A stretch of DNA of 64,000 nt from Pseudomonas sp. TH41 (GTDB lineage: Bacteria > Pseudomonadota > Gammaproteobacteria > Pseudomonadales > Pseudomonadaceae), in contig NZ_JAEKFH010000001.1 of NCBI RefSeq assembly GCF_016650695.1, forward strand, positions 248,001 through 312,000, written 5' to 3'. Below are positions 38,503 to 48,386 of this stretch, piece after piece. The notes beneath the pieces are model-generated. The model did not search any database. It had not been told where the DNA came from and saw only the letters and a list, made by a program, of their open reading frames with translations. Within the stretch, counting starts at the first letter, position 1. Each line of letters opens with the position of its first letter. The position numbers were made by a program, and so were the translations under genes.

Positions 38503-39267
38503 TCAACCCGCGCCATACTCATCATGTCGCCGCCACCACGGTCCCGATTCATTGCGCCCCAAGGGAGCCCGATCAAGCCATTGGTACATGCTCCATAACC
38601 CGTCCAGCCCCCGCGCATAGGTGGAATAGGTGTGGTAAACCACACCCTCCTCAAGCACAAACGCACTCAAGCCCGGTCGGTCACGCGAGTAGGTGGGCGC
38701 GTCGGTGCCGCAGGTGGCTGCAAAGCGGGTGACGGGCTCCGGGACCTGCGTGGCGTCCATGGCGTGGCCGCCGCGTTGGTAGTTGTATTCAACCTGTCCT
38801 TCGCGCTGTTGCGCTTCGGTGAACGAGACGTTGAAGTCAGCGGTGAAATCGCTGTCTCGCGCGGATGCCCAGGGGAACGTCCAGCCCATCCGTCGTTTGT
38901 ACGCCTGAAGCGTTGCGAGCGGGGCGCGGGACACCGCCATCAAGGTGACATCGTGGTTGGCCAGGTGGATGGCGATGCCATCGAAGCCGTCAGCGATGGC
39001 CGAGCAGGACGGGCAACCTGCCTTATAGTCCGGCCCGAACATGAAGTGGTAGACGAGCAGTTGCGAGCGCCCCTGGAAGAGGTCGCCCAAGGTGACGCGG
39101 CCTTCTTCGGTGTCGAATCGGTAAGCCTTGTCGATCCGAACCCACGGCAGCGCCTGGCGTTGCCGCGCCAGTTCGTCGCTGCGCCGGGTCAGCGCTTTCT
39201 CTGCCGCGAGCAATTCGAGCCGCGCCGCCAGCCATTCTTCGCGTGTTGCGGTTAGGTGCCTGGTCAT
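38503..39267 (-). CDS. DUF899 family thioredoxin-like protein
   Basis: 254 residues of the DUF899 family, a thioredoxin-fold group. N-terminal EEWLAARLELLAAEKALTRRSDELARQRQALPWVRIDKAY, then LLVYHFMFGPDYKAGCPSCSAIADG with a CPSC pair near residues 85-88. The family's function is not established. The gene is divergent from a regulator gene (39370) by about 100 bases, which may control it. Confidence 0.87.
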   Translation of the reverse strand: MTRHLTATREEWLAARLELLAAEKALTRRSDELARQRQALPWVRIDKAYRFDTEEGRVTLGDLFQGRSQLLVYHFMFGPDYKAGCPSCSAIADGFDGIAIHLANHDVTLMAVSRAPLATLQAYKRRMGWTFPWASARDSDFTADFNVSFTEAQQREGQVEYNYQRGGHAMDATQVPEPVTRFAATCGTDAPTYSRDRPGLSAFVLEEGVVYHTYSTYARGLDGLWSMYQWLDRAPLGRNESGPWWRRHDEYGAG

Positions 39268-39369
39268 GATTATTCGCTCCCTTAGGGTCGTCCTTCATGG
39301 TGAGTCGTCGTGAGATAGACTAACCAGCGAACATCCGAGGATGGGAGTGACAAGTGTGGCGGGATTCAG

Positions 39370-40590
39370 ATGGATTCGCTGATCACGGCCGCCGCGCAGG
39401 CGTTGGCAGCCGGTAATCCGCTCGGCGCGCTGGACCGGGTTGCCTTGCGCGACGATGCGCCGGCGCTCGCGCTGCGGGGGATCGCGATGGCGCAACTCGG
39501 CGATCTGGTTCGGGCGAAGGCGCTGTTGCAAAAAGCGGCGCGGGCCTTCGGGCCGAAAGAACCCGTGGCGCGGGCGCGGTGCGTGGTTGCCGAGGCTGAG
39601 GTCGCGTTGGCTTCTCGGGAGCTTGGCTGGCCAGTGAAGGCGCTCGAGGCGGCGCGGGTGACGCTGGAGGCACACGGTGATCGGGTCAACGCGGCCCATG
39701 CGCGGTATCTCGAGCTGCGGCGTTTACTGCTGATCGAGCGTCTCGATCAGGCCGAAGGGCTGCTCGCCGAACTGGATCCGGAGCCTTTGCCGCCAGCCTT
39801 GCGCGCGGCTCATGAACTGGTCGTGGCGGGGATCGCCCTGCGGCGGCTAGAGACGCAGCGGGCGCGGTCTGCACTGGCAAGGGCCGAGTTCGCCGCACGC
39901 GCCGCCGGTATCCCTGCGCTGACGGCCGAGGTGCAAAGCGCAACCCGCGTCCTCAACAGCCCCGCCGCTCGACTGATTGCCCACGGTGAAGAGCGACCGC
40001 TGTTGCTGGATGAGGTTGAGGCGTTGCTCGGGTCAACATCGCTGGTTGTCGACGCGTGCCGATACGTCGTGCGTGGCGTCGGCATGTCGATATCCCTCGC
40101 CACGCGCCCGGTGTTGTTCACCCTCGCACGGGTGCTGGCCGAAGCCTGGCCCGCCGACGTGTCGAGGGAAACACTGATCGCCCAGGCCTTTCGCTTGAAG
40201 CTCGGCGATGAGTCCCACCGCGCGCGATTGCGCGTCGAAATCGGGCGACTGCGCGCGGCGCTTAAACCCTTGGCCAGCGTGACGGCCACCCCGCGCGGGT
40301 TTGCGCTGGTGTCGTCGGTTGCGGCCGACGTCGTGGTGCTGGCGCGTCTCGTCGAAGAGAAACACGCGGCGGTGTTCGCCTTCCTCGCCGACGGTGAATC
40401 GTGGTCGAGCTCGGCCCTGGCGCTGGCCCTCGGCACCAGCCAGCGCACGGTACAACGGGTACTCGACGAACTGGGCTCCAGCGGCAAGGTGCAGTCATTC
40501 GGTCGCGGGCGGGCGCGTCGCTGGATGACCCCACCGATGCCGGGTTTCGCGACGACCTTGTTACTCCCGCATCCTCTGCCCAGTGACTAG
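39370..40590 (+). CDS. Regulator-like protein with TPR-like N terminus and helix-turn-helix
   Basis: 406 residues, very Ala/Leu/Arg-rich. The first 190 residues look like helical TPR-type repeats (ALALRGIAMAQLGDLVRAKALLQKAARAF). A middle segment (TRPVLFTLARVLAEAWPADVSRETLIAQAF... RARLRVEIGRLRAAL) resembles an OmpR/SARP-like DNA-binding domain. Near the C terminus is a helix-turn-helix (SSALALALGTSQRTVQRVLDELGSSGKVQSFGRGRARRW). I infer a transcriptional regulator of the adjacent DUF899 or beta-propeller gene. The latter begins 35 bases downstream and is probably co-transcribed. Confidence 0.7.
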   Translation: MDSLITAAAQALAAGNPLGALDRVALRDDAPALALRGIAMAQLGDLVRAKALLQKAARAFGPKEPVARARCVVAEAEVALASRELGWPVKALEAARVTLEAHGDRVNAAHARYLELRRLLLIERLDQAEGLLAELDPEPLPPALRAAHELVVAGIALRRLETQRARSALARAEFAARAAGIPALTAEVQSATRVLNSPAARLIAHGEERPLLLDEVEALLGSTSLVVDACRYVVRGVGMSISLATRPVLFTLARVLAEAWPADVSRETLIAQAFRLKLGDESHRARLRVEIGRLRAALKPLASVTATPRGFALVSSVAADVVVLARLVEEKHAAVFAFLADGESWSSSALALALGTSQRTVQRVLDELGSSGKVQSFGRGRARRWMTPPMPGFATTLLLPHPLPSD

Positions 40591-40625
40591 GATGAACGCC
40601 ACACATCCGTGACGAGGAAACCCAA

Positions 40626-41258
40626 ATGAAACATTCAACCGCCGACATCCTCCGTGAATATGGTCCCTTTGAAGGAGTTGAAGCCGTGCATGGCGTTACG
40701 TGGGACGGCCAGCACGTGTGGTTTGCCACCGGAAACAAACTCACTGCCCTTGACCCGGCGAGCGGCAAGACCCTGCGTTCGATCGATATCGCCGCCCATG
40801 CCGGCACGGCCTTCGATGGTCAGTATCTGTTCCAGATCGCCGAGGATCGCATCCGCAAGATCGATCCGCAGACGGGCCGCGTCCTCAACACCATCCCGGC
40901 CCCCGGCGGCGGCAACGACTCGGGGCTGACGTGGGCCGAAGGGACCTTGTGGGTGGGTGAGTATCGAGACCGGAAGATTCATCAGATCGATCCCGAGACC
41001 GGGACGATTCTGCGCACCATCGAGTCCAACCGCTTTGTCACCGGGGTCACCTGGGTCGAAGGATCACTATGGCATGGCACGTGGGAAGGCGATGAAAGCG
41101 AATTGCGGCGGATCGACTCGAAAACCGGGGAGGTGCTGGAAAGCGTGAAGCTGCCAGCAGGCGTCGGGGTGTCCGGGCTTGAGTCTGATGGCGGCGACCG
41201 GTTTTTCTGTGGTGGGGGTGGGAGCGGTAAGGTGAGGGTGGTTCGTCGACCAGGATGA
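40626..41258 (+). CDS. Beta-propeller protein (glutamine cyclotransferase / Vgb-like)
   Basis: 210 residues made of short repeats of about 45 residues (VTWDGQHVWFATGNKLTALDPASGKTLRSID, LTWAEGTLWVGEYRDRKIHQIDPETGTILRTIE, VTWVEGSLWHGTWEGDESELRRIDSKTGEVLESV). These match blades of PQQ-like or glutaminyl cyclotransferase-type propellers. There is no signal peptide, so it is cytoplasmic. The function is unknown. GAGGAAAC precedes the ATG. Confidence 0.72.
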   Translation: MKHSTADILREYGPFEGVEAVHGVTWDGQHVWFATGNKLTALDPASGKTLRSIDIAAHAGTAFDGQYLFQIAEDRIRKIDPQTGRVLNTIPAPGGGNDSGLTWAEGTLWVGEYRDRKIHQIDPETGTILRTIESNRFVTGVTWVEGSLWHGTWEGDESELRRIDSKTGEVLESVKLPAGVGVSGLESDGGDRFFCGGGGSGKVRVVRRPG

Positions 41259-41583
41259 GACGGTTAGGGGGAGATAAAAATGATGGGTGGTTTGCCTGCG
41301 AAGGCGGCCTGAAAGCCGACCAATCTCTTGCAGATGTACCCGGATCAAATGTGGGAGCGAGCCTGCTCGCGAATGCGGTGCGTCATTAAACAGTGATGTT
41401 GGCTGAGCCTCCGCCATCGCGAGCAAGCTCGCTCCTACAGGGAATTTGCGCCGGTCTGAGAGTCATGTTTAAAAACATTCCAGTGCGCTTTCTCGCCGAC
41501 GCAGGGGTGTTTCTGCTTTAACACCTGCAGCGGCGTATCCAGCGTCCAACGGCAGTCGAAATCACTCCACTGCCGGTTATCCT
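41259..41583. other. Gene-free stretch containing a REPIN
   Basis: About 325 bases between convergent genes. Apart from the REPIN I see only unremarkable sequence; an 85-residue minus-strand frame here is not credible. Confidence 0.5.
41350..41441. repeat. REPIN, family A
   Basis: Inverted units TGTGGGAGCGAGCCTGCTCGCG and CGCGAGCAAGCTCGCTCCTACAG with a spacer of about 45 bases. Confidence 0.88.
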
Positions 41584-42444
41584 TCAAGGTGCCCCAAACA
41601 TCATCGTCCAATAAACACCTTTGTCGCTGCGTGCGTCGGCGGCGTAGGCTGCGCCCACTTGGGTAAACATCGGGTTCATCAGATTGGCGCAATGCCCGGG
41701 GCTGGCGAGCCAGCCTGTCATGGCCTTGCTCGGTGAGCCTTGTCCGGCGGCGATGTTCTCGCCGATCTGCCGGCCACGGAAGCCGGCGGCTTTCGCCCGG
41801 TCGTACGATGTTTCACCGTCGGGGTCCTGGTGTGCGAAGTAGTTGCCGTAGGCCATTGCTTTGCTATGGCCTTGCGCGGCAGCGCCCAAGGCCGCGTTCC
41901 ATGTCAGCGGCCTTGCGGCGGCGAAGCGCTGGCGACCGCAAAGGCGCGGCTTCGCGCGTGCCGCATTGACCTGCGCCAGCAACGCCTTGCTGATGCTTCG
42001 TGTATCGCCCACCCGACTATCGAGCACTGGCTGCGCCAGCACCACCTGCCACTCAGTCCTGGCGCGGCTGACGCCGATATCGGCGAATTGGCTATCGAGC
42101 AAAGCCCCGCAATAGTTGTCCTGGAGCATGTCGAACGCCTCGTCGGCATCTTGCGCCCCAACCACGCGGATGCTCCGCACCGTCACTGCCTGATAGCCGG
42201 AATCCTTCAACCTGTCGCGCAAACCGCCGCCGTAGCCGACCGGCAACGCCAGGTTCGACTTCAGCGCCAGCGGCGATAAGCGTTGCGCGGGACGCCGGTC
42301 GCATCCCCGCGGATGCGCGCGGTAATCGTTGATGGCCTCCACCAAATCCCTTTCGGCACTGGCATGGGCGGGGCTGGCGAGAACAGGAAGAAAAGTGAGC
42401 AGACACAGCGAAGTAATGCGGAAGGCGAGGAAAGTCGGGCGCAT
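41584..42444 (-). CDS. Secreted CAP (SCP/PR-1) domain protein
   Basis: 286 residues with a signal peptide (residues 1-29, ending in SPAHASAE). The C-terminal 130 residues form a CAP domain: LLAQVNAARAKPRLCGRQRF, PLTWNAALGAAAQGHSKAMAYGNYFAHQDPDGETSYDRAKAAGFRGRQIGENIAAGQGSPSKAMTGWLASPGHCANLMNP. The cleft histidine (GHSKAM, FAHQ) and glutamate (GENIA) residues are all there. A shorter, divergent CAP-like half precedes it (DLVEAINDYRAHPRGCDRR...), so it seems to be a degenerate duplicate. Bacterial CAP proteins are extracytoplasmic with poorly known roles. Confidence 0.85.
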   Translation of the reverse strand: MRPTFLAFRITSLCLLTFLPVLASPAHASAERDLVEAINDYRAHPRGCDRRPAQRLSPLALKSNLALPVGYGGGLRDRLKDSGYQAVTVRSIRVVGAQDADEAFDMLQDNYCGALLDSQFADIGVSRARTEWQVVLAQPVLDSRVGDTRSISKALLAQVNAARAKPRLCGRQRFAAARPLTWNAALGAAAQGHSKAMAYGNYFAHQDPDGETSYDRAKAAGFRGRQIGENIAAGQGSPSKAMTGWLASPGHCANLMNPMFTQVGAAYAADARSDKGVYWTMMFGAP

Positions 42445-42537
42445 GAGGCGGACAGCTCTAATGAGATGACAATGATGAATGGGGAATAGCGCCTAATGCC
42501 GATCAGTTAAGCAATAACGCAATCCGAGTAGCAGCTG

Positions 42538-42658
42538 GCGAAGCCTGCGTTCGGCTGCGCAGCAGTCGTGAAATCAGGCGACGCGGTGTTTCAGGAAGAC
42601 CTCGCGCTCAGACTTTACGACTGCTGAGCAGCCGAACGCAGGCTTCGCCAGCTGCTAC
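42538..42658. repeat. REPIN, family C, reverse orientation
   Basis: Arms GTAGCAGCTGGCGAAGCC and GGCTTCGCCAGCTGCTAC. The asymmetric interior is the reverse complement of the 21450-21584 copy. Confidence 0.9.
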
Positions 42659-42835
42659 AGATCGTGTTGCGACTTAATTGATCGGCATTAGAAATAGCGC
42701 GGATCTAAGACTGGGGTCTCGACACAAGGTTCACGGGAGGCGGGGGCATTTTTTTCGGCGCGGTCGTGCGTCCGACAAAGTGTGCGGGGAGCTATCGTAT
42801 GATGGCTATTTTCCACCATTCACAAGGACCAACCT

Positions 42836-43207
42836 ATGGAATTAAGCAAGCGCAATCAGGCACATATCGAACGTCGCCTGGTTGCCGCCCTGACCGAGGC
42901 GTGTGAGACGGCCAAGGCAGAAATTATCGGGTTTGCCTGGCTGACCCATGAGATCGATTACGCTGTATTTCCGTCCAGTCTGGAGGTCATCTGGGTCTTC
43001 GATAGCCAGGCCCAGAAGGATCAGGCGTTGGCCGGTGGACAAGGAGAACGCATGGTCGACCTGACGGCCGTGGCGTTACGTGAGGCGGATGTATTGGTCA
43101 GCCCGGTGGCGGCCTGTGTGCGGTTCGACTCTGAGGAGCAATGTCAGCGTGACAATGCCGGAAACTGGCAGCAACGCCTCGCACGCAAGCGCTCGACTCG
43201 GCGTTGA
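42836..43207 (+). CDS. Hypothetical protein
   Basis: 123 residues with AAGGA upstream of the ATG. It is mixed alpha/beta (MELSKRNQAHIERRLVAALTEACETAKAEIIGFAWLTHEIDYAVFPSSLEVIWVFDS... READVLVSPVAACVRFDSEEQCQRDNAGNWQQRLARKRS). Similar proteins are common in Pseudomonas, sometimes labelled as Fis-family regulators, but I see no Fis helix-turn-helix in it. Function unknown. Confidence 0.7.
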   Translation: MELSKRNQAHIERRLVAALTEACETAKAEIIGFAWLTHEIDYAVFPSSLEVIWVFDSQAQKDQALAGGQGERMVDLTAVALREADVLVSPVAACVRFDSEEQCQRDNAGNWQQRLARKRSTRR

Positions 43208-43218
43208 AGAGGCGCTGA

Positions 43219-43556
43219 TCAACCATCAGGATCCGTATCAGTGTCCGGATTCTTGATCGGCCGAAGTTTGAAACGACACACATGACCGCCCCGCACCATG
43301 CATTCCGTATGCTCGACTTCACCACCGCCCAGTGCGCCGATCAAGGCCACGTCCAGTTCGCAGACGACCGGATGAGCAGCCGCCAGGCGGTGAAAGACGC
43401 AGTTGTGCGCGACGATTTCCTTATCGTCGGACGCACGAAAAAACACTTCTGCTTCGTATCCCGCCTGATTCATGTGCTGCACGATCCTGGCTTCGTCCAC
43501 GACCTAACCACCTCGGTGACTTGAGCCAGCAGGTCTGAAAGATTAGGGCTAAACAT
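43219..43556 (-). pseudogene. Remnant of an ArsR/SufR-like regulator
   Basis: The intact 3' part (DEARIVQHMNQAGYEAEVFF... VAHNCVFHRLAAAHPVVCELDVALIGAL... VEHTECMVRGGHVCRFKLRP) is the C-terminal half of winged-helix regulators that carry conserved cysteines for an iron-sulfur cluster. The Cys of NCVF, VCEL, ECMV and HVCRF are kept. The preceding part (FSPNLSDLLAQVTEVV) is in another frame: a small indel near 43505 breaks the reading. The N-terminal DNA-binding domain is missing. It is therefore a decayed gene. Confidence 0.7.
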
Positions 43557-44563
43557 AAGGTTCCTAGTAGCTGATCCACCGCTCAAGGAAGGTCCCCAAG
43601 ACAGTGCTGATGTAAGGTCGGCAAGCCGGCACGCAACATCGGCCGCGGCGTCAGGGAACACCACGGACGTCGTGCGAACGCCCCATTAATGGTGTGGCAT
43701 CTGACCACGCATTGCCAGTCGACATGACCGCTCTGCGTAATGTTGGCATCGGTGAGTCCGTTGGACATTGGCGGCGCGACAGCACGCCTGAGTCGAAATC
43801 ATTGCGCGGCGGACGATTGTGTTCCGCGTTACAGACCATATTTTTACGCCTGTATAGCGCCACCAGTGATCGTGAAAGCGGGCAAATCCTGACGTTTGAG
43901 AAGACAAGATTCTCAAACCCCAGAACATTTTTTGGGCGATAGCCATGGTTGCCGGTACGTCTAGGACAAGTGTGTCTCACCCTAATCAATGCGAGTGCTA
44001 CCTTTGGAGCAACGAGCGTGGGTTCTAGAGGCGTCCCAGGGCGGTCCATCGGGAGTAGACGTTCGTGATTCACTTCGAGATCCGTGATGAAAGGTAAGCG
44101 CAAAGTCAAAACGAAAAAATGGCAGGTCGCTGAGCATTTCAAGAGTGCGGCACATATACCCCTCCAGCCACTCGACTTTTCATACAATAGATACGGCCAT
44201 TATCGGGGGCGAGTTCTGTTTCGATGCTTGAGCAATAAGATGCTGTTGCGTTGCATCGCTTCAGCCTAGTCAAAGGTCAAAGCTTTACGAAACTCACGGT
44301 GAACGGGGCGTTCAGCGTGCTGATTCACTATTGGGCATCGAGCTCGGGGATATAGCGGTGATCTCAGCCGCCAGCCTATTTTCCAACAACGACTTTGCCA
44401 AAGGCCCGGTAGTCTTTAGCCCGCCCCACGACCTTTTGACATCACGCGCAGGATGTAATAGAAAAAAGCACCCTATATCGATCGATACGCAAAAGAGTCG
44501 AATGGTTAAGCTGACGTCGGGTGGCCGCATTCCCACATTCGACGTGAGAATGCGGTCAACATT
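43557..44563. other. Decayed, gene-poor region
   Basis: About 1 kb with A+T content above the surroundings and no reading frame that resembles a known protein. Frames of 60-180 codons exist on both strands but lack family similarity and ribosome sites. An imperfect hairpin (CCGCATTC...GAATGCGG near 44523-44554) lies just beyond the malate synthase stop and might end that operon. Likely the scar of a lost insert. Confidence 0.55.
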
Positions 44564-46742
44564 TTACTTTTGTTGTTTGAATACGGCACGGAACAGATGC
44601 AACAGTGGCTCAGTGTAACCACTAGGTTGGTGCGCGCCTTCAAACACAAGAGTGCAAGCTGCCTGGAACGCCACAGATTTATCGAAGTTTGCCGCCATCG
44701 GTCGATACAGCGGATCACCAGCGTTTTGCTGATCCACCACATGTGCCATACGCTGTAGGATTTTCAGCGTCTGCTGTTGGTCGATTACACCGTGGCGCAA
44801 CCAGTTGGCGATGTGCTGGCTTGAGATGCGCAGTGTGGCGCGGTCTTCCATCAGGCCGACATCATGGATATCCGGCACCTTGGAGCAACCCACGCCTTGC
44901 TCGACCCAGCGCACCACATAGCCAAGCAGTCCCTGGGCGTTGTTTTCCACTTCTTCGCGGATTTGCTCCTCCGTCCAGTTGGGGTCAACCGCAACTGGCA
45001 CAGTCAACAGGTCTGCGAGCAGATCGTCTCTAACGGCTGTCAGGTCAGTTCTTTCGAGTTCTTGCTGAATCGCCGCTACGTCAACCTTGTGGTAATGCAA
45101 GGCGTGCAAAGTTGCAGCAGTGGGCGACGGCACCCAGGCTGTGTTGGCACCTGCCTTCGGGTGCGCGATTTTTTGCTCGACCATGGAGGCCATCAAGTCG
45201 GGCATGGCCCACATGCCTTTGCCGATTTGTGCTCGGCCGCGTAATCCGCAGTTCAAGCCGACCAGTACATTGTTGCGCTCATAGGCTTGTATCCAGGCGG
45301 TGCTTTTCATGTCGCCTTTGCGCAGCATCGCGCCCGCTTCCATGGCCGTGTGGATCTCGTCGCCGGTGCGGTCAAGAAAGCCCGTATTGATAAAAGCGAC
45401 ACGTGACGCAGCGGCAGCAATGCAGGCCTTGAGGTTTATGCTGGTGCGGCGCTCCTCGTCCATGATGCCCATTTTCAGCGTGTGGCGTTCAAGCTGCAGC
45501 ACGTCTTCGATACAGCTGAACAAGCGCTCGGCAAAGGCGACTTCGGCTGGCCCGTGCATTTTCGGTTTGACGATGTAGACGCTGCCGGTGCGCGAGTTGC
45601 CTTGGCGCTTTAGATCGTGCAGGGCGATCAGACTGGTGACCATGCCGTCCAGAATGCCTTCGGGAATTTCCCGGTTATTGCCATAGAGCATGGCCGGATT
45701 GGTCATCAAGTGTCCGACGTTGCGAATGAGCAGCAAGGCGCGGCCGTGCAGTTTGAAGGCAGCACCATCGACGCCAGTGTATACACGGTCCGCGTTGAGT
45801 CGGCGGGTCACGGTTTTGCCGTTCTTCTCCAGCGTCTCCGACAGGTTGCCCTTCATCAACCCCAGCCAGTTGCGATATACCCGTACCTTGTCGTCGGCAT
45901 CGACGGCAGCGACGGAGTCTTCGCAGTCAATGATGGTCGACAATGCCGATTCGATCAGCAGGTCTTTCACCGAAGCGGTGTCGATGCGCCCGATCGGGCT
46001 GTCCGGATCGATCTGGACTTCGATGTGCAAACCATTGTTGCGCAGTACGATGGCCGTCGGCGTAGCGGCTGTACCTTGATATCCAACCAGCTTTTCGGGC
46101 TGGCGTAATGTGGTGTGCTGATTGCCTTTGAGCATGGCAGCCAACGCACCACCTATGATGCGGTACGACGTGGCGTCGGCGTGCGAACCCAACTGCAATG
46201 GAAAGGCTTCATCCAGAAAGGCTTTTGCAAAGGCGACTACTTTGGCGCCACGCACCGGGTTGTAACTCATGCCGGATTCGGCACCGTTGTCACTGCTGAT
46301 CACGTCGCTGCCGTATAGGGCGTCATACAACGAGCCCCAACGCGCATTGGCCGCATTCAGGGCGTACCGCGCGTTGATGGCGGGCACGACCAACTGCGGT
46401 CCGGCCTGTTGGCTAATTTCGCTATCGACCTTGGTGGTGCTGGCCTGTACTTGCGCAGGTGGTGGTTGCAGGTAGCCGATGGTAGGACAAGAACGCGCGA
46501 TACGCCGGCATGTCGGTGATGGGCCCTGGGTTGGCTTTATGCCAGATATTCAGTTCTAGCTGCAAACGCTCGCGTTCAGCCAATAAGGCACGGTTGGCCG
46601 GTGCCAGTTCCTGGACCAGGTCGGCGAATCCGCTCCAAAAGGCGTCTACGTCAATGTCGGTACCGGGTAGGGCTTCTTCTTCGATAAATGCCTGCAGTGC
46701 GGACGCGACCTGCAGGCCATGAATTTTTGCGTACTCAGTCAT
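44564..46742 (-). pseudogene. glcB: Malate synthase G, interrupted by a one-base frameshift
   Basis: Two frames together make a whole malate synthase G. The first (46742 down to about 46482) gives [19 protein letters not shown]... [17 protein letters not shown]. The second (to 44564) gives the rest, with [29 protein letters not shown], the TIM-barrel core [26 protein letters not shown] and [23 protein letters not shown]. Removing one base of GG at 46481-46482 (plus strand GATGGTAGGA) restores the reading [23 protein letters not shown] and gives 725 residues, the normal family length. The enzyme condenses glyoxylate with acetyl-CoA to malate. Either the gene is broken or this is a sequencing error; no other lesion is visible. 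Confidence 0.88.
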
Positions 46743-46753
46743 TGGTACTTCTC

Positions 46754-47155
46754 TCAGTTCAAGGCTCGGGCGCCGGCTGTGGCAATCTGTGCATCCTGAT
46801 CGGCCTTGACGCCGGAAACACCAACTGCGCCCACTACTTGACCCTCGACAACAATGGGTACCCCGCCTTCGAGGGACGTCACAAGCGGCGCCGAGAGGAA
46901 TGCGCTACGTCCGCCGTTGACCATCTCTTCGTAGCCTTTCGACTCGCGGCGACCAAGGGCGGATGTCCGGGCTTTTTCAGTGGCGATGTAGGCACCGATC
47001 GGCGCGCAGCCGTCCAGGCGCTCGAGGGCCAATGGATGACCTCCATCATCCACCACGGAAATGCAGACATTCCATTGGTTGCGCAGGGCTTCGCTGCGCG
47101 CGGCAGCGAGGATCAGGCCGACTTCTTTCTGGCTCAATACGGCTTTGCTGTTCAT
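46754..47155 (-). CDS. glcG: GlcG/HbpS-like haem-binding domain protein
   Basis: 133 residues, the usual length. It shows the GlcG/DUF336 pattern: [69 protein letters not shown] and [20 protein letters not shown]. In E. coli it lies in the glc operon, without a proven role. Its ATG overlaps the glcF stop by four bases (ATGA), which fixes the start and shows coupling. Confidence 0.9.
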   Translation of the reverse strand: MNSKAVLSQKEVGLILAAARSEALRNQWNVCISVVDDGGHPLALERLDGCAPIGAYIATEKARTSALGRRESKGYEEMVNGGRSAFLSAPLVTSLEGGVPIVVEGQVVGAVGVSGVKADQDAQIATAGARALN

Positions 47156-48384
47156 GGGTTTTCCTGTGAGTGAATGGCATCTTCGACCACTTCGATCCAG
47201 TGTCGAACCGGGGTGCGGCCGGCACCGTCGAGGTGGGTTTGGCAGCCGATGTTGGCGGTGGCAATAACGGCGGGTGAGCCACTCTCCAACGCCTTCATCT
47301 TGTTGTCGCGCAACTGACGCGAAAGCGCAGGTTGAGTGATTGAGTAGGTGCCGGCAGAGCCGCAGCAGAGATGGCTGTCGGGCACGGCGGTGAGGTGAAA
47401 CCCCAGGCGCGTCAGCACGCTCTCGACCGCGCCGCCGAGCTTGAGGGCATGTTGCAGTGTGCACGGGCAATGGAAGGCCAGGCGCTGCTCGCTGCGAGTG
47501 CCAAGCTGTTCCAGAGGCTCCGATTGCAGGACCTCGACCAGATCTTTGCTCATGGCACTGATTCGGGCAGCCTTCTGGGCGTACACCGGGTCATGCTTGA
47601 GCAGATGGCCATATTCCTTGACGAACGCGCCGCAGCCGCTGGCGGTCTGCACGATCGCCTCGGCACCACTTTCGATGGCCGGCCACCAGGCGTCGATATT
47701 GCGCCGGGCGCGTTCCAGCCCCGCTTGCTGGGCGTCCAGGTGGTAGTCAACGGCACCGCAACATCCAGCTTGGCTGATCGGCGTGATGCTGATGCCCAAG
47801 CGATCCAGCACCCGCGCGGTGGCAGCATTGGTGTTCGGGGACAAGCTCGGTTGCACACAGCCTTCGAGCATCAACATCGTTCGTGCAAGTGTTCGCGTAG
47901 GCCGGGGTTTTGCCAGGGTGATGTACCGCGGCAATTTCAGCCGTAAGGTTTGCGGCAGTACGGGGCGCAGTTTTTTGCCTATTTTCAGCAGCGGCTTGAA
48001 CAGAATCGGGTTGGGTAACAAAGCCCGCAAGCCATGGCGCAACATGCGCTGACCCGTGCTGCGCGGCACTGCCTGATCAACCACAGCACGACCAATGTCC
48101 AGCAGGTTGTGATAGTTAACGCCGGACGGGCAGGTGGTTTCACAGCTTCTGCACGACAGGCAGCGGTCCAGATGTTGCTGCGTTTTGGCTGTGACTTCGT
48201 TGCCTTCCAGCACTTGCTTGATCAGGTAGATGCGCCCGCGTGGGCCATCCAGTTCATCACCCAGCAGTTGGTAGGTCGGGCAGGTGGCATTGCAGAAACC
48301 GCAATGTACGCAACTGCGCAGGATGCTTTCGGCTTCTTCGGCGCGCTCCAGACGCTGGGCGTTTTCGCTCAAGGTGGTTTGCAT
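47152..48384 (-). CDS. glcF: Glycolate oxidase, iron-sulfur subunit
   Basis: 410 residues. Two [4Fe-4S] ferredoxin motifs occur in the N-terminal region (CVHCGFCNATCPTY, CLSCRSCETTCPSGVNY). Two CCG-type domains follow (GCVQPSLSPNTNAATARVLDRLGI... GCCGAVDYHLDAQQAGL; CPCTLQHALKLGG... LCCGSAGTYSITQPALS). It carries electrons from GlcD/GlcE to the membrane quinone pool. The ATG at 48384 gives the typical N terminus MQTTLSE. It is part of the glcDEFG unit. Confidence 0.95.
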   Translation of the reverse strand: MQTTLSENAQRLERAEEAESILRSCVHCGFCNATCPTYQLLGDELDGPRGRIYLIKQVLEGNEVTAKTQQHLDRCLSCRSCETTCPSGVNYHNLLDIGRAVVDQAVPRSTGQRMLRHGLRALLPNPILFKPLLKIGKKLRPVLPQTLRLKLPRYITLAKPRPTRTLARTMLMLEGCVQPSLSPNTNAATARVLDRLGISITPISQAGCCGAVDYHLDAQQAGLERARRNIDAWWPAIESGAEAIVQTASGCGAFVKEYGHLLKHDPVYAQKAARISAMSKDLVEVLQSEPLEQLGTRSEQRLAFHCPCTLQHALKLGGAVESVLTRLGFHLTAVPDSHLCCGSAGTYSITQPALSRQLRDNKMKALESGSPAVIATANIGCQTHLDGAGRTPVRHWIEVVEDAIHSQENP

Positions 48385-48386
48385 GA

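Noticed and set aside
39370..40590. Assignment of the regulator to a named family
   Set aside because: Helix-turn-helix and TPR-like segments are visible, but the combination does not match one family with certainty.
41435..41692. An 85-codon minus-strand frame overlapping the end of the CAP gene
   Set aside because: Overlaps the CAP coding region in another frame, includes REPIN-adjacent sequence and shows no family pattern.
43651..44187. A 178-codon frame in the decayed region, considered as a transposase remnant
   Set aside because: No DDE or other transposase motif, no terminal inverted repeats, no ribosome site.
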